From contig JAXRKN010000042.1 of the NCBI GenBank assembly GCA_038502055.1, positions 1,550,001 to 1,614,000 on the forward strand: DNA of 64,000 nt. Direction: 5' to 3'. Position 1 is the first letter of the stretch, and each line of letters starts with the position of its first letter. The stretch comes from Tanytarsus gracilentus (taxonomy: Eukaryota > Arthropoda > Insecta > Diptera > Chironomidae). Positions 50,901-63,930 of the stretch are shown piece by piece. The translations under genes and the position numbers were made by a program. The notes under the pieces were generated by a model. The model did not search any database, was not told the DNA's origin, and worked only from the letters and a program-made list of their open reading frames with translations.

Positions 50901-53900
50901 AAATTAATCGCAATCGTTTGACACCCAACAGTAAAGCTACGAAAAATCATCGCAGGATTAAGGAGACGCTATGCAGTGCACACACACTGAGTGACATGAA
51001 TGTTACTCGACATAAACACTTCCCGGAAGGATATGACGAGAAAAACTATAACGCCGTGGTGCAAAGTGCCGACGAGACAGACACAACTAATACGATGAAG
51101 ACATTATGCGTCGATCGGGAGGATATTGAGTCATGTTAGGAAGCGATATTGAGGGTTGGTTGTGCATGTTTAATTGCGGTTTAAAATATTTTTGAGGGTG
51201 ATTCACTTTAATGAAAAAATTTTATGGCGATTGAATCGATAAATTTTTAATTTTCTCTCATCGAAATTCTTCCATATGTTTTTCCCATCAAAAGAGCATA
51301 AAGTTCATTATCTCACTCGTGCATGTGTTGGTGAGGAGCATAAAAAATATCCAAAGAATTTTGGAAAGTGCATTTTAAGCGAGAAAACATGAAAAAAGAG
51401 AAGAAGAAAACACACACAGAGCGAGAGATGAGATGGAACATTCCATTCGCCTTTTCCTACAATCTTCTTTTTAGCTTCGGCACATCGAAGCACTTAAGAG
51501 TGTGTTTATTTAACAATTCTTTTATACCTGGCCATCATCATTCTCACGATTTATGTGTTCTTCTCTCTTCTATCGGTTCATTCACTATCGAACAAATAAA
51601 TACATTGAAATTTACATGTATAGATTTGAACAGATAAAAATTGAGTGAGCGAGATGGAAGTTGAGTGAGTTTTATGTGAATGCGCTTTTTGTTACATTGT
51701 AGAAAGATTTAATTGAAATTTAAGGTGATAAAAAAATTCTAAAAAAGTAAGAATGCTATACAACTACTGTTCCAGATGAATTTAGATTTTTAGGATTCGA
51801 ACCTATTTTTGCTTTAGTCATTTTTAAATCTCAAAATTATTTACAATGAGTTCAACAATTTTTACCCGCTTTAGATTTTTTGCTCATTAGATCTTTTTCA
51901 CCGAAATAAATCTTCAAATTTCCTTCCCATTAATCCCATAATCCGCAGCTCCACTTCGAAATTCAAATTACCCTCAAAGAAGCTCAATTTGTTTAAAATT
52001 TCTCAATCACCATTGAAACGAGATTTTGTCTGCATAGCATCAGATGGATTTTGAATTAGAATCTCTGCGATATTTCTCCTAATCCGACGTCAATTGTAAT
52101 TGAATATCATCGTGAGATGCACTTCGGCGTTCTTTAAGAAAATATTCTCAAAGAGCCTGAAAATTATGATGATTATGCATAAATTGTGTTGATTTGTGGT
52201 GATTAATTTTTCGACACTCTTGAACTGTCAGATTTTTTTTCAGTTTAACTCGCAAGCAATCTCGCACAATTAACATTTTTTCTCCTCATTCGTTTCGTTT
52301 TAGATCTCGAGGCGGAAAATAATAAGAGAGAAAAGGAGTCAAACTGTGCATGCGATACACGTTATAAAAATATAACAAGACGTTTGAGTCATTATTTTGA
52401 GCTTTTCTCGAATGCTGAGATTTTTGAGAAGTTCTTGATTGCAAAAATTTTTGTAGAGGTTCAAAAATGGCAAAACATTATTAATAATTTTACAAATAAA
52501 TCACGGAAATATTTTAGGAATTTTCTAACTTTGCAAGGTAAAATTTCAAAATTTGTTTTTTAATTTAAATATTTTTAATAAGCCTAAGTTCACGTGCATT
52601 GATCTCAAAAAGAAGAAAATATTTTCCATAATCAAAAAACCCATGAATCTTCAATATTTGACTTCATTGATTATTTTCTGATTAATTTATTGCTTTTTCA
52701 CTTTCTAGACAAACACAAACACATGAAACTGATAATTCGTGTCAGATAAGACATAATTTACTCTAAATGTTTCTCGTGATAAGAAAAATTATTTTTGACT
52801 CACTCAATTTTCTCTCTGCATTTTTATTGCGCGATAAGATCTCCTCGATGCCATTAACGAAGAATCTCAGTCACATTTTGTGTTAATTGATAGAAAAGAA
52901 ATGAGTTTGCCCACATAAAATAATTCTGTCTTTCTCATTTGGACGATAAATTGAGGGGAAAAATTAATTCGACTTAAGAGGAGCTTAAGTCATTGTAAGA
53001 ATAGATTCAGAGACCATAATTCTTATCCCCTATCGGATTTGATTTTCTCCTACTTTTAAGCTTCTCGACATATCCATTTCTACACACACTTTTTTGAGCT
53101 GCTGCCATAATTTATTTAAATCCTAGCTTTAGATTTTATGCTTCATTTACTAAAATCGAAAACGGTTAACATCTCAATATAGACTAAAATGAGTTTTTAA
53201 TCAACTGAAGGTGCATAAAACGTGGCACTCTAATAAGTGTCCACCCCTCACCTCGAGGGAATTTCAATTAAAATATTTTTTGATCTCAGAAAATTTCATA
53301 TAAAAACAAGCCGTCATGATGAATTATGTGCATCTCATTACTCACTGAAAAAAATAACCACAGAATGCAATTTCAGCTCTATTTTATTCAGCTTGTAGAC
53401 ATGAGATTTACTGCAGACTCTAAAATGGTGCAATTTTTCACGCACTCATGGAAGAATTTACTCTTATTATATTTTTTTTGTGCTGACAGCCACATTCCTC
53501 CGTTGATCAACTACATCTAGAGCATATCAATCTGTGTCTGGTTCATTTTATTGTATATCAGAGGGAAAAATTGCAGAAAAAAATGGCAAAGCGAGACATT
53601 GAAATTGGAATCGTGATAGAATTAAATGAAACTTGATGTGGAATGAAATTGAACATTGGGAATGATATCCGGTTGGTTATGTTTAAGATGGAAAGATAAT
53701 TGCCATAATTTTGTTCTCCGAAAAAAAATGAGCTGTCCATTAGCCAATAGTCAAAACACTCATCTTGAGATTTTGTCTATAATTTCAGATAATTTTCGGG
53801 AATTGATATTCATATGGAGTCAATGAGTGGTTATTGATAGCCTTAAGAGATAACTTTGAGTTTATTTACATATTAGGATGCTTGAAAGGGTCAAGATTCA

Positions 53901-56900
53901 TCTGATTTTTAACAATCATGTTATGAAAAATTTTTTAATTTGAATTCTAATATTTAACTTCATAAATCTCTAACTGTAGTTCATATCCGCACTGGCGAAA
54001 TTTTACATTTTTTATAGTCACATTGAAAATGCTGCATAATTTTTCACCACATAAGGCAAAAAAATAAGAGCAATAAACTTCATCAAGCTCGACTGTCGCA
54101 TAGACCGCACAGACAGATGATGCGATGGTAATAAAAAATTTTTATTTCTGAACCCTTAGATTTGAGAATTAAAAAACAAGTATTTTTTTTGTCCAACACC
54201 CAGCTGGTTTTGTACCTTGAAGGAAGACAATGAAGAAGTGAAATTTGTTTGTTATTCTGAATAAATTTCCTTTCTGTCTACAGGAACCACATGAGACTCA
54301 TGAACTATGCATGACAATCTACAATTAAGGTGTGATGGTGTGATGCGACAGCAAAATGTTTAAAAAATGCAATTTAAAATTCAAGAGATAAAAGCTGACA
54401 ACGAATGCATTCTAAAAGTGAAAAATTAACCTGATCACATGTCGCAACATGTTAAAATATTTCTTTCTTTTTCTTCTCTTTCATTAGCATTGCATCTGAA
54501 GTTCGAAGAAGTGACGGAAACTTGTCAATTATTGTCTTCGTCTCCCGCTGCATCGAATGTGAAAAAAAGTTATTCATTCTCATTGACATACAAACATTTT
54601 ACAACTCTCCCCTTATTATCAGCAAAATTCAAGGTGTTTTTTGTTATTTCACATTGTTGAACCTTATCTTAAAAAGGCATTTAACAAAAGCGAGAAGGGA
54701 AGTGAGAAAAATGGCAAGGGATTGAATACTTTTGACTTTTTTTCAATAAAACGTTCACAATCCCAGAAATTACAACTTTTTTTCTGCCGGTAACGATAAT
54801 TAAAAAAGCAAATTTGTTGCATTATTGAAGGTGCGATAAATAAGTTTGTGGAAATAACCTGAGGTTGCTCGTGTTCATGCATGCGGGATGTATGTGGAAA
54901 TAAAGTAAAGTTTGTTGAGGTTGTAAAAAATGTTTTATGATTATTAATAATTTAATGAATTAAATAAAAAAAATAAATTAAGCATCAAAATAAATTTAAT
55001 AAAAAATCAAGGGGTGGAAACTAGAGTTTGATATAATTTGAAACTTAGTTAAAGACATCTCGAATAAAATTTAAAATGATTTATATTAAAAAACAGAAAT
55101 TTAAAAAATTAAAAATATTCCACTCTAGTGTCCACTCCTTGTAATCATTACATAACAATAGAGAAGTTCTCTGATAATGTTGCATCAAATTTTTACTCAA
55201 AGTCTAACCCTTCGAAAAAAAATTCAAAAAATTCAAATCCGTTGAAAAAATAATTTTTATTCACATGTGGAAGATTTATAAAAAAATTAAATTAGCGACT
55301 AAAAAATTTTAAATTCTTTAAAATTAATTCCATCTGAAGTTATTTCAGCATTGAGTAATCTAACTTTATATGATATCCAAAATTAATGAAACCCTAAAGT
55401 TCCTGTAACTTCCTTAACGTTCACCGTTTGCCGATTCCTTTCGCCTAATTTTTGATACTCTCTGTAGTCATTTCAGCTACAACAATTTTCTTTGCAAACA
55501 ACGGAACATATTCGACGAGCCTTCTTCTCTTAAGGATATTTTTTTCGTTCGAACGTTTGAAAATTTTTAAAATTAACAAAATCTCATGAAAATTACATTT
55601 TTTACTTACTATTTTATATAATTAATCAAAATTCTTCACTTAAATTCAACTTTTTATGAAAATTCCACAATTCGATTAAAAAATATTTAATAATAAATTT
55701 TTTTGTTTATAACAAAAAATGCAACTAACAACCAACGGTTAAAAAAAATTTGAATTCGAAGGGAACTTAACTTTTAACTGTCAATCTCCTCACACTCGCA
55801 AAATTATTAATTTAATTTATTTCTCAGTGATTTCTACACGTAAACATTAATTTTAGCATTAAATAAATAGAAAAAAATAGCGAGAATTTTATCATATTTT
55901 TTAAAAATACTTTCAACAAGAAAAAAGTAGGAAAAAATCATAAAACAGTTCAAGCGTGAGGAGATTGACAGATCTAAAATTAATTTTATTAAATTAATTA
56001 AAAATCTTGGATAAAAGAAAAATATTATCCTCGAAAGTATTCTTATCGAAGAAATTTTTGCAATTAAAAAATTAGTAGTGATAGAAGAAAAAATTCACAA
56101 AAAAAATTATTAAAGAAGGTCTTGGTTAAAAGAGCTTTGGTAGAATCCACCAATACATGAAAACTAACAAACGCGTATATTTTATTTTTTACACCTTTTC
56201 ATTCACGCGATTTCCTTTAATGAAATTTAATGCGCATCTCATGAAGTACTCTCGACTACCTCTTAAGGGATATATTAATTTCTATATGCACACTCACTTA
56301 AAATACGCAAAAAAATTATTTTACGACGCTATAAAAAAACATTATGAAAACAACAATAAAAACTAACAGTTGCCGTAAAAGTAGTTCAGAAAGAAATATT
56401 CATAAAAAGGTGAATGTGCAATACGGTGTGGTAAAATCCCTTAAACCTGCACTCACATACTCACACAAATAAGGACAAAAATTTCAAGTTGATAGTTCCA
56501 GATGTTATTTAGTAGAAGAAAAAAATCCGCAGCTGATTTTTAGAGTTTTTCGGGGATATAGAAAACGAAATTTAGTTCATCTGTCACTATTCAACATATG
56601 TCTACTGCAGGAAGTATTAAATACGCATTCATGTGTTTGTATTGCATTTTTCGAATAATTTAATTAACCTGAAAAATGGGTGCAAACACACCCCATTGAT
56701 TATTATTCAATAGACCACAATAATTTCTTACAAATTAAAGCCCTCGACATCGCATCGATTTGTGTATGGTTAAATTATTTTTTTTTCGAGTGATATTTTC
56801 ATTGTTGCCATTTCACACACAATCGCTTGTACGTGAATAAATTTTAAATACCCGGCTTAATGGATTTGTATGCCGCGTTAATTTAATTCTTCAATCCGCA

Positions 56901-59900
56901 ATTCAAATAATTTAAAGTTTTCTAAAAACCGCATTTATGTGCTCTCGTTTCTGTTTTTCGAAGAAAAAATGATTGTGGCATTATACGAGAGGTTACGATG
57001 GAGGGGAGAAGGAAAAAATCGTGTATAATTAATGTTGATGTAAATCATAAAAATTTAGCAACTGTTGCATTTCAAGTGGTTGATGAAACCGCTTTGAAGA
57101 AGATTGAAGAGTTTTTTTGCAATACAAAAAAAATAAAATTGGATGAGGAAATCGTGAAGGTTGCAAGTTTAATGGACTCTGGTATGTTAACCGTGAAATT
57201 ATTACAGGACAAATTTATTGTCTGACCTCTTTTAAAATATTTTTAGTCTTCTTCAAATTTCAACCTTTACCGTTCATCTTAATTAAGCTTCTTCCAATTT
57301 AAATTTATTCAACCCGATTTTAATCTCTCATCCAATTTTTACAAATGACCCTCCGATTTACCTTCCTCATGTTTGACTCACTTCGAGCTCTCATTTTAAC
57401 ATCATAAAAAACAATTCTTTTTACTGAAAATTATCGTGTACATGCACACTAGACAGCAATTATGGCTGAAATTTCCCACGCGAAAAAAAAAGTTCGTTTC
57501 ATGAAAAACAAAAACGACAGAAATGCTAACGATACGGTTCATTATGCTTCAGACATTTGTCTCTTTTTGTCTCGAAGCAGTTCGCTTTTTATGCCCTCGC
57601 GTGAAACATAGCACAGACTATGACATAGGAAATGAAGTGCTGATTTATTTATTAAAAACCTTTAAAAGCTCTTTGAAGTTTGTTTTTATTGAAAAATTTA
57701 TGAAATTCGAGAAGTCGCGGTGAATATAAGATTTCAACTCTTATTTTCGATTGACTGCTTTCTCAGTGGTTATCGACGACATTGCATAAAAACCGCAAAA
57801 GGGAAAAAATGAGTTTAAGGTTGGCAGGTATATCATGTCTTGCCTTCTGGAAATGTTTCCATTTTTTTTCAATTTACAATCACGACGTGTTTCACTCATT
57901 TTTCTCATGCTGCAAAAAAAGGAATTTAAATTCAAGACAGTCGAGTTGGTTTTTGACTTGTTCATAAATGCAATGATTTTTTACATAAAAATAACAAAAT
58001 TTAATGATTTAAATTTTAAATGTCGTCAAATATTCAAAACTAAAATTTCTCCTCAAGACTTAAATTGGACTAAAAAGTAAAAAGTGAAAAGTTTTCAGTT
58101 ACATTTTTTTATCGGAGTCGAGTCAGCGACGAAGAACAAAATAAATGAAATGAAATTAACGGAAACGCAAAGAATCGTTATGCTTGGTAGATTTTTTTTC
58201 ATTCAACAAAATTTCCATGTACACACGAGCAAATTCAGAATTTCAGCAGCAAACGAGCAGCAAGAAAGAGAGTTCAATAATGTTTTATTTTCGCCACCCA
58301 GACGATCACGCGAGAGTTTTCACTTTTTATTTTTTCTCAGCTCGAAAAAAAATTATTTTTAATTCTCGGAAGTTTGAAATGATCGTCGAGAGTCAGAGAG
58401 GCAATTACCGAATGCATGAGAAAACTCGAAAAGAAAGAAATTTGTTTTTATTGCACCTGAAGATTCAATTAACAGAAAGAAAATATTTGCTTTTGTAGCA
58501 TTTTTATGGTAATTTTTTAGTGTGGGTTGAACTAAAGTTTCTTGAAACAATATTTCACCAAAAAAAAATTGTATTCATATAAAAAGATTCATGACTTGCA
58601 CCTATTTCATTATGGCATTCACTCACTTTTAGAGATCTTACGATAATTTTTAAATAAGTCGTGATTCTTGGACCAGAACGAAACATTAGAATTCTATTAT
58701 TTTGAGAATAATAATGAGTTGTGAGTTAATTGAATATCAAGGTCATGGTTGAGCATTAATTTGAAGACATGAAAATTCAATTTGCTAATTTTTAAGTGGA
58801 TGGAAAAATATTTTGCAAACCCGATCTAAATTTTTGTGGTCAAATTGTGAATTCGAAAGACCAAAAGTGTTCATCTGTGAAGTTACAGAGATGGAAGAAC
58901 TCAAATCAAAATATTTTTGCAAAACTCTCAAATTTTATTTCTCAAAACTCGTTAAATATCTCAATAATCATAAAAAAATCCATTAAAACGCGCCCAGAAG
59001 TAGTCAAAGAGTAAAATATTTAACTTCTCAAATCATAAAATTCAACGATGATTAATTAATAATTTTTTCTACCTCTTTTCAGACCTACCGAACGATTTTT
59101 TTGCGTATTCACGTGAAATTCACAAGGTAGAATAAGAAAAGCGCTTCAATGACTCGAGAGTGAGTACGAAAAAAGAGCATAAAAGGAGGATAACGAAGTA
59201 AGAAGAAGAGCGGAAACTCGTCAAACAGGTTTTAGTTCTTCATTCCTTTTCCTTTCCACTCTCCCGCTGCTCTCGCTTCACTCACGTTTTTCTTCTTTTG
59301 CAATTCCAACCGATTCTTTAAAAATGCACATTTTATAAAATTTATGATAATCAATTCCCGCCAAATTCATTCAAAAACCACAATTTTGCGAATGTTGTCA
59401 TTAAGAAGCCGCACGAACGAGAGCAAGAGAAAATGTTTACACATTTTTAAGCCGGCAATCGACAGACACAATAATTAAGTGAGAGAAAAAAATTGCGCGT
59501 CTGCTGATTCATAATTTTTCATTTTGCACAAGATGTTGCTCATCAAGCACATGTGGCATAAAAAATATAATAATATGACGCCATGCCGAGTGAGCGAGTG
59601 TGAAGGTGGGGATGTCAATGATTTAGAACTAATTGATGTTCATAAGGCGGGTGCGTACCGAGATTATTTTTTTTTTGTTTCAGACTGACTAATGGTGCTT
59701 TTGGTGAGACGAGAGAATGTGCCATGAGAGGTCAGAAAAATCATAAATTAACACACGCACAATGTACACAATATTGAATAAATTTGTATGTTAAGATCTG
59801 CATGGATGGATATGAATTGAAAATTGTATTGTCTCAACATGTTATTGAAGTGAATATTAATACAAAGTGAAATACACTAGACAAACATGTGGATACAAAT

Positions 59901-62180
59901 TTTTTGTAATACTTTTGAACTAAAATTAAATAAAAATTTCTCTCTTCAAAATGTGAATTAGGAATTAAAAAATAAAAAATATTTAGAAAATTGGGTTCGA
60001 ATCCCAAAGTTTAGAAAATCTTTCATTTGAACTCAGCTAAGATTTTTGAAAAATTTCCAATTTTTTTTGTTTAAATTAATTTAATTAAAAGTTATAATTA
60101 TCCGCCTTGATGCAGTAAAGTTCACGAATGTTTTTTTTTTCTTTTTAAGGTATGTACGAGTATGTGTGTACATAATTTCTTCTTGTTCTTCCTTCTTCCG
60201 AGAGAATTCTTAAAATACAATAGCGTTATATTTGAGGCATAAAGCGAGCATGAAGGGAAAGACAGCAAAAAGGGAGAGATGATAATAAGAAGTTGATGAT
60301 GGCAAAAGAGAGAAATTCCGATTTAAATGCAATAACAATCTCTTCCTGTTCACTTAAAAGTATCTCCAGAAATCTGTGTTAATTTCAACCCCCATTTCTT
60401 TTCCTAGAATCGTTTCCTTCGAATTAATTTTTAAAACTATTTTTAGAGTAGAAAAATGCCAGGCGACAGCGAGAAGAAATTTACGACTTTTCATTTGCCG
60501 GTCGATGACGAACGAAAATTTCCCTTTAACATCTTTCTAAATTGTGAATAATTAAGAAAAAAAACTTCATCGTACGCAATAGAAGATAAACACACAAGGG
60601 AGAGAATGTTGTTGAGTTGTACGATGAAATCTGTGAAATACCTTTCAATCTCAAACGCATGAACATTGGATCTGACTTACTGTTAATGATGAAAAATTGT
60701 TTCGAAAATTTCTTTCGAGTTAGCAATTGAAAAAATAAAAATAAATTTTCTTGTTTCAAGATCGATGAAAAAGATGAAAAAGTCACGTTGTGAAACTGAT
60801 CTACCAGCAGTTATGAAGCTCAATTGAGTGAGTTGAGTATTTTTGTGATGAGGTTGAGGTCATGAAATTGGTGAAAATTTAAACAATTTCATTTTTATGG
60901 TTTTTTTAATTTTTGAATAAAATTTTTCCAGGAATTTAAATTATTAATATTCTAAGCTTCACCAAAACAATAAATGCACCCACAACGACTTCAATTTCGA
61001 GTCCTCCCTCCACCTTCCAACGTAAAAATTTCCTCATATTTCTTTTTCGACATGACTGCAGTCAGCCAGATCAGTTAAATTACATGACAGTATTGCTCTC
61101 TAGACAAACATTAAAACTTTTCTTCTTTTCACCTCTCACTCATTCCTTTCTCATCCGCTAAAGTCAGTTCGCCCACTCTTTTTCCAACTTTTTTGTGTGT
61201 GTGCTTGCCGGTGAATGTACCTTTTGTTTAATTTATTTTTTGAGCAGAAAAGTAATAAGAAATTAATTTCATTTTCGTATAAAAAGAGTTGAAATTCTGT
61301 GGCTGTCTGTTCTTTTCTAAGCGATATTTATCTCCATCTATTTTATAATATTCCTCTCTGTGTATTTCCACATTACAAAGTGCTTTTTACGAAGCAAAGT
61401 TTTCTTCTTAAGCCTTTTAAGTGTTTTCTCTTGAAACGCAAGAGCGAAAAAATGTCTGAGATTTTTTCATGATTAGAGATGATTTTTCTCTTTATACGAC
61501 TTGTGAAGCAATAAGGAGTCGATCACATATGGCATGACTCGTCGTTGTAACTTTTCTCTAAAGGCACGTCGCAACTGTTGTAAGAATTTTCCCAAGAGAA
61601 CGCAAATGGCAAAAAAAATGTATTTAAAGAATTTCTTAATTAAACGTGAAGCGACAAAGCGAGTGCAAAGGTTCATCAAAATTATTAATGATAATCATCT
61701 GTTCGAGTATTCCGAATAATAAAAATCTCGAGAGCGATTACAATTTATGAAAAAATTGTCTAGTTTGATTGATCGCAATTGAATGGAATTCTTTTATGGT
61801 TGTAAAAGAGGTGGAAACTTTTTTAAATAGTTAACAAAATAATTTCCATCCCTTGAAAAAATAATTCAAATCTACTTACGAACTACAACGAGTTTTGCAT
61901 CATAAGATGGTGCCTCAATTTTATTATTTAACACCGTTAGACGCTCCTTGGCACGCATCGATCGATCGCCAATTTTTTCCAACTGCTCATCGAGCTCGGC
62001 AAAAATTTCCTTCGACAAGGCGAGGAGTGATGCCAATTGCCGAATTGCATTGCTGAGGGTTAAATTCGTTATTGATTCCAACTCATTATCCTGCAACGTT
62101 GATTGCGAGTATTTTATTTTACTCGCAGCTGATCGCCTTGCGACATATTTAGGTTCAACTTGCCGTTGCACGAACGGCAT
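32930..62180 (-). CDS. Nhs: Nance-Horan syndrome (NHS) family protein
   Basis: One very large minus-strand gene. Exons: 62180-61880, 45915-45638, 43979-43690, 43621-43379, 41433-39659, 39477-38223, 34233-32930, all phase-consistent except the last junction. The total is about 1815 residues. Exon 1 (MPFVQRQVEP, then IRQLASLLALSKEIFAELDEQL) is the WAVE-homology domain typical of NHS. Exon 2 has FTVQTRTDTLQKIYE. Exons 3-4 carry the family core: PSPEEQ, then RVDTSGKRFDRQSAARKSLL and a NRRNTIAGI segment. The large exons are Ser/Thr-rich with SLIM-like patches and EYVTISEV/EYVSLNEL Tyr motifs, and the last exon has SLMDFKKLLL. NHS proteins act at lamellipodia and junctions to restrain actin remodelling through Abi/WAVE complexes. 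The last two exons are out of phase, so a small exon of length 3n+2 is missing, or a short isoform stops at 38219. Intron 1 is 16 kb. Confidence 0.88.
34234..38222 (-). other. NHS intron 6 with an unresolved small exon
   Basis: Mostly non-coding DNA. The frame needs an exon of 3n+2 bases here. A candidate starts at 37977, after a good polypyrimidine tract and CAG acceptor, and reads LPEIRGGKLSSLHDSQEGS. No donor of the right phase is convincing, so it is not included in the gene model. A retroposed element occupies 36503-37457. Confidence 0.4.
36503..37457 (-). mobile_element. Retroposed element, 919 bp, with 18 bp target-site duplication
   Basis: The 18-base direct repeat CAATAGGTCGAGGTTGAT occurs at 36503-36520 and 37440-37457. 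The DNA between is less AT-rich than its surroundings and includes a GC-rich patch (~36650-36720). On the minus strand the element ends in an (AATC)n tail (plus strand 36521-36545), as in many LINE or SINE 3' ends. A minus-strand fragment of about 37 codons ending at TAA 37126 reads WYPTKPTVNLSDQLRKEA, then STYGRKLNDLYIPF, possibly the C-terminus of a retrotransposon ORF. The long variable-length duplication and simple-repeat tail indicate target-primed insertion of a 5'-truncated non-LTR element. The family is not recognised. Confidence 0.65.
41959..42566 (+). repeat. Minisatellite with 129 bp (43-codon) unit and an open reading frame
   Basis: The motif GATTCCTGGTCCAA recurs at 42037, 42166, 42295, 42415 and 42448, so the unit is 129 bases with one shorter copy and one 33-base jump. 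A plus-strand frame from ATG 41959 to TAA 42493-42495 (178 codons) stays open because every step is a multiple of three. The repeated peptide includes DSWSNHEFNDTHEAIVLKNG and HFGCPWHYWPSMMDI. A further degenerate partial copy continues to about 42566. It lies antisense in an NHS intron. The protein resembles nothing recognised; translation is doubtful. Confidence 0.75.
42567..42725 (+). repeat. Element tail with (GACG)n tract after the minisatellite
   Basis: After the array comes a GC-richer stretch (CCGAGATCTCGCTTGTGCAG), then tandem GACG units at 42659-42676, then GGAATCACGAGC and GGGTTACGCT. The sharp compositional contrast with flanking DNA suggests the array and this tail are one dispersed element. 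Tails of this kind occur in several insect repeats, as recalled. Confidence 0.5.
43980..45637 (-). other. NHS intron 2
   Basis: AT-rich intron between NHS exons 2 and 3, with a (CA)n microsatellite at 44041-44060. The open frame at 45002-45265 shows no coding features. Confidence 0.5.
45936..47554. mobile_element. 1.6 kb non-autonomous DNA transposon with TIRs and TA duplication
   Basis: The left end TA-GGGTGGTTGCTCATTATTT (from 45938) and right end AATAATGAGCAACCATCC-TA (to 47552) are inverted repeats. They extend about 24 bases each with one mismatch, and TA flanks both sides, as for Tc1/mariner-type insertions. Subterminal copies of TGCTCATAATTTCTGAGT occur in the left half (46312-46340) and inverted copies in the right half (47306-47362). 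The interior has short repeats (GATCCAGTGGAACTGA near 46612) but no transposase was found. The left end lies about 20 bases from the NHS exon 2 acceptor at 45916. Confidence 0.7.
47555..61879 (-). other. Remainder of the 16 kb NHS intron 1
   Basis: The intron spans 45916-61879. Beyond the TIR element it contains no assignable gene. Several open frames of 60-100 codons are short, AT-driven and without domains. The least random-looking is 56998-57225 (75 codons on plus, starting MEGRRKKSC), but nothing supports expression. First introns this long in developmental genes often hold enhancers; none can be identified by eye. Confidence 0.5.
55008..55141. repeat. Fold-back repeat, possible MITE (~134 bp)
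   Basis: The left arm CAAGGGGTGGAAACTAGAGT begins at 55008. The right arm ending at 55141 reads ACTCTAGTGTCCACTCCTTG, its reverse complement with a few mismatches. The centre is AT-rich. A partly similar string (CACTCTAATAAGTGTCCACC) near 53225 may be a related copy. Confidence 0.4.
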
Positions 62181-63390
62181 TTTTAGGCCTTTTTAAACTA
62201 CACAAATTTTTTATATTTTTTTCTTTTATTTCTTTTTCTTAAGGCATTGATCACTTTTAAAAATTCATTTCTTCCTTTTATAGCGGAATTCCATCAAACA
62301 CTTTCACACTCTAATGCCATTTTTATTTTTTATGAATTGAAAAAATCAAGGCCGAAATTAATTAGATTCACTAAACGCACCGTAGCAGCAATAACTCAGC
62401 GGACACAGAAAAATGAAAAAACACTAGGTGAAAAAAATTGATCATTTACACACACGACTCTTAGGCACGTCTGAAGCCTCCGATGCTCGTATACGAAATA
62501 ATATGCACGTTTGTGTTTAATGTGCAAAAGAGAAAAAAGATCGATTCTCTCAATTTTAGTGTTGAGATAATGTTGTAGAGGGAGCGCATGGTTGCTGGGA
62601 GAAAAATTTATGTTGCGATTAATGTTGGAAATTTTTATAAAACTTTACTCAATACTTTGAATTTAAATTTAATTTTCTAAATTTATAATGAAGCCTCAAA
62701 CAACTTTCTTGGGGTGTTATGTATTTCACAAAAGTAAACGATAGAGATTCAATTACCTTAAAGAAGTGCAATGTAATTGAATCTTTTTAATTAACATGTA
62801 AAAATATTTCCACGACAAATTATTTAAGGCTTCTATTCTTTAAGGAACATAAAGAGTTTTGTCTTCTTATCCTTTTCTGTTCATTTCGATATTAATACAC
62901 ACTTGAGTGGATTTTGAGAAAATTAAATTTTATTGATTTTAATGTGAATATGCAAATAGGGGAGTTAATACATATTTTTCTCGCTGAGATATTTTAAACT
63001 GTTAAATTAGAAATTAAAATAAAGTTAATAATGACTACTTAGTTAATTTATCGATTAATAATTCTAAATCAAATTTTTTTGCTGCAGCATAAAATAACGT
63101 ATTTTAAAAATTCAAATTTTATGTTGCAATTTTTAATTTATTTTATTTTTAAGCACAGGATTTAAATACAAATTTTATTTGCTTCATTTAAAATGGTTTA
63201 AAAGCATCAACATGAGATTTAAAATTCTTTTTAATTGCAAAAGTAAAAAAATTCAATTTTTTTCTACCTCACTTGCCATCCCCTTCAGTGTTGCCAGATT
63301 CAAAGTCACCTGACTAGCTGAAAAATAGTCAACAAAAGTATAAAATAATTTATTAATCGAGCTTAAGAAGGATAATTAATAAATTAAACA
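62181..63390. promoter_or_regulatory. Divergent promoter region NHS (-) / V-ATPase F (+)
   Basis: A 1.2 kb gap. On the plus strand a TTCAGTG initiator-like site has its A at 63287, about 100 bases before the V-ATPase ATG. The NHS start side (62181-62420) is presumably its 5' UTR and promoter. Otherwise AT-rich without identifiable elements. Confidence 0.4.
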
Positions 63391-63930
63391 ATGGCACTTC
63401 ATTCAGCAATTAAAGGCAAACTCTTGTCAGTTATTGGCGATGAGGTAAAATATCAAAAAATCAACATAAAAAATTTAAATTACTAAACATAAATTTCAGG
63501 ACACTTGCGTTGGCTTTCTGCTCGGCGGAGTTGGTGAAATTAACAAGAATCGTCATGCAAACTTCATGGTTGTTGACAAGAGTAAGTAACACGAATTAAA
63601 AATTATTCAATCTAAAATCCTTCAATAACTTCCAGACACTGCCGTCAGTGAAATCGAAGACTGCTTCAAGCGATTCATCAAGCGCGATGATATCGATATT
63701 ATTTTGATCAATCAGAATTATGCTGAACTCATTCGTCATGTAATCGATGCACACACATCGCCAATTCCAGCAGTGCTTGAGATTCCATCAAAAGGTAAGC
63801 AAACATGAGATCTCAAAGGGCAATATAAAAATTAAAATCAATTTGCCTTTTAGATCATCCATACGATCCATCAAAGGACTCAATTCTCCGAAGAGCCAAG
63901 GGCATGTTCTCAGCCGAAGACTTGAAATAA
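63391..63930 (+). CDS. Vha14-1: V-type proton ATPase subunit F
   Basis: Four exons (63391-63444, 63500-63581, 63636-63794, 63854-63930) give 123 residues, the usual length. The protein begins [20 protein letters not shown] and contains [20 protein letters not shown], ECxxxF-like [22 protein letters not shown] and [10 protein letters not shown]. It ends [18 protein letters not shown]. These are hallmark motifs of V-ATPase F (14 kDa), a rotor-stalk subunit of the cytosolic V1 sector that couples ATP hydrolysis to proton pumping in endomembranes and apical membranes. All introns are 54-59 bases with clean GT-AG ends and consistent phase. The gene is complete within the window. Confidence 0.95.

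Noticed and set aside
50918..51139. 73-codon open frame in NHS intron 1
   Set aside because: Its first codon is not ATG and no domain or coding bias is visible.
56998..57225. 75-codon open frame in NHS intron 1
   Set aside because: Composition is plausible for a small protein but there is no domain, no promoter or poly(A) context that stands out, and no relative is recognised.
59990..60010. tRNA B-box-like GGGTTCGAATCCC
   Set aside because: It would make a perfect T arm, but upstream there is only AT-rich DNA with no A box, anticodon arm or acceptor stem. Similar palindromic strings at 50825 and 51790 also lack tRNA bodies.
61534..61719. 61-codon basic open frame near NHS exon 1
   Set aside because: Short and lysine-rich by AT composition, no family resemblance, overlapped by an equally long frame on the other strand.
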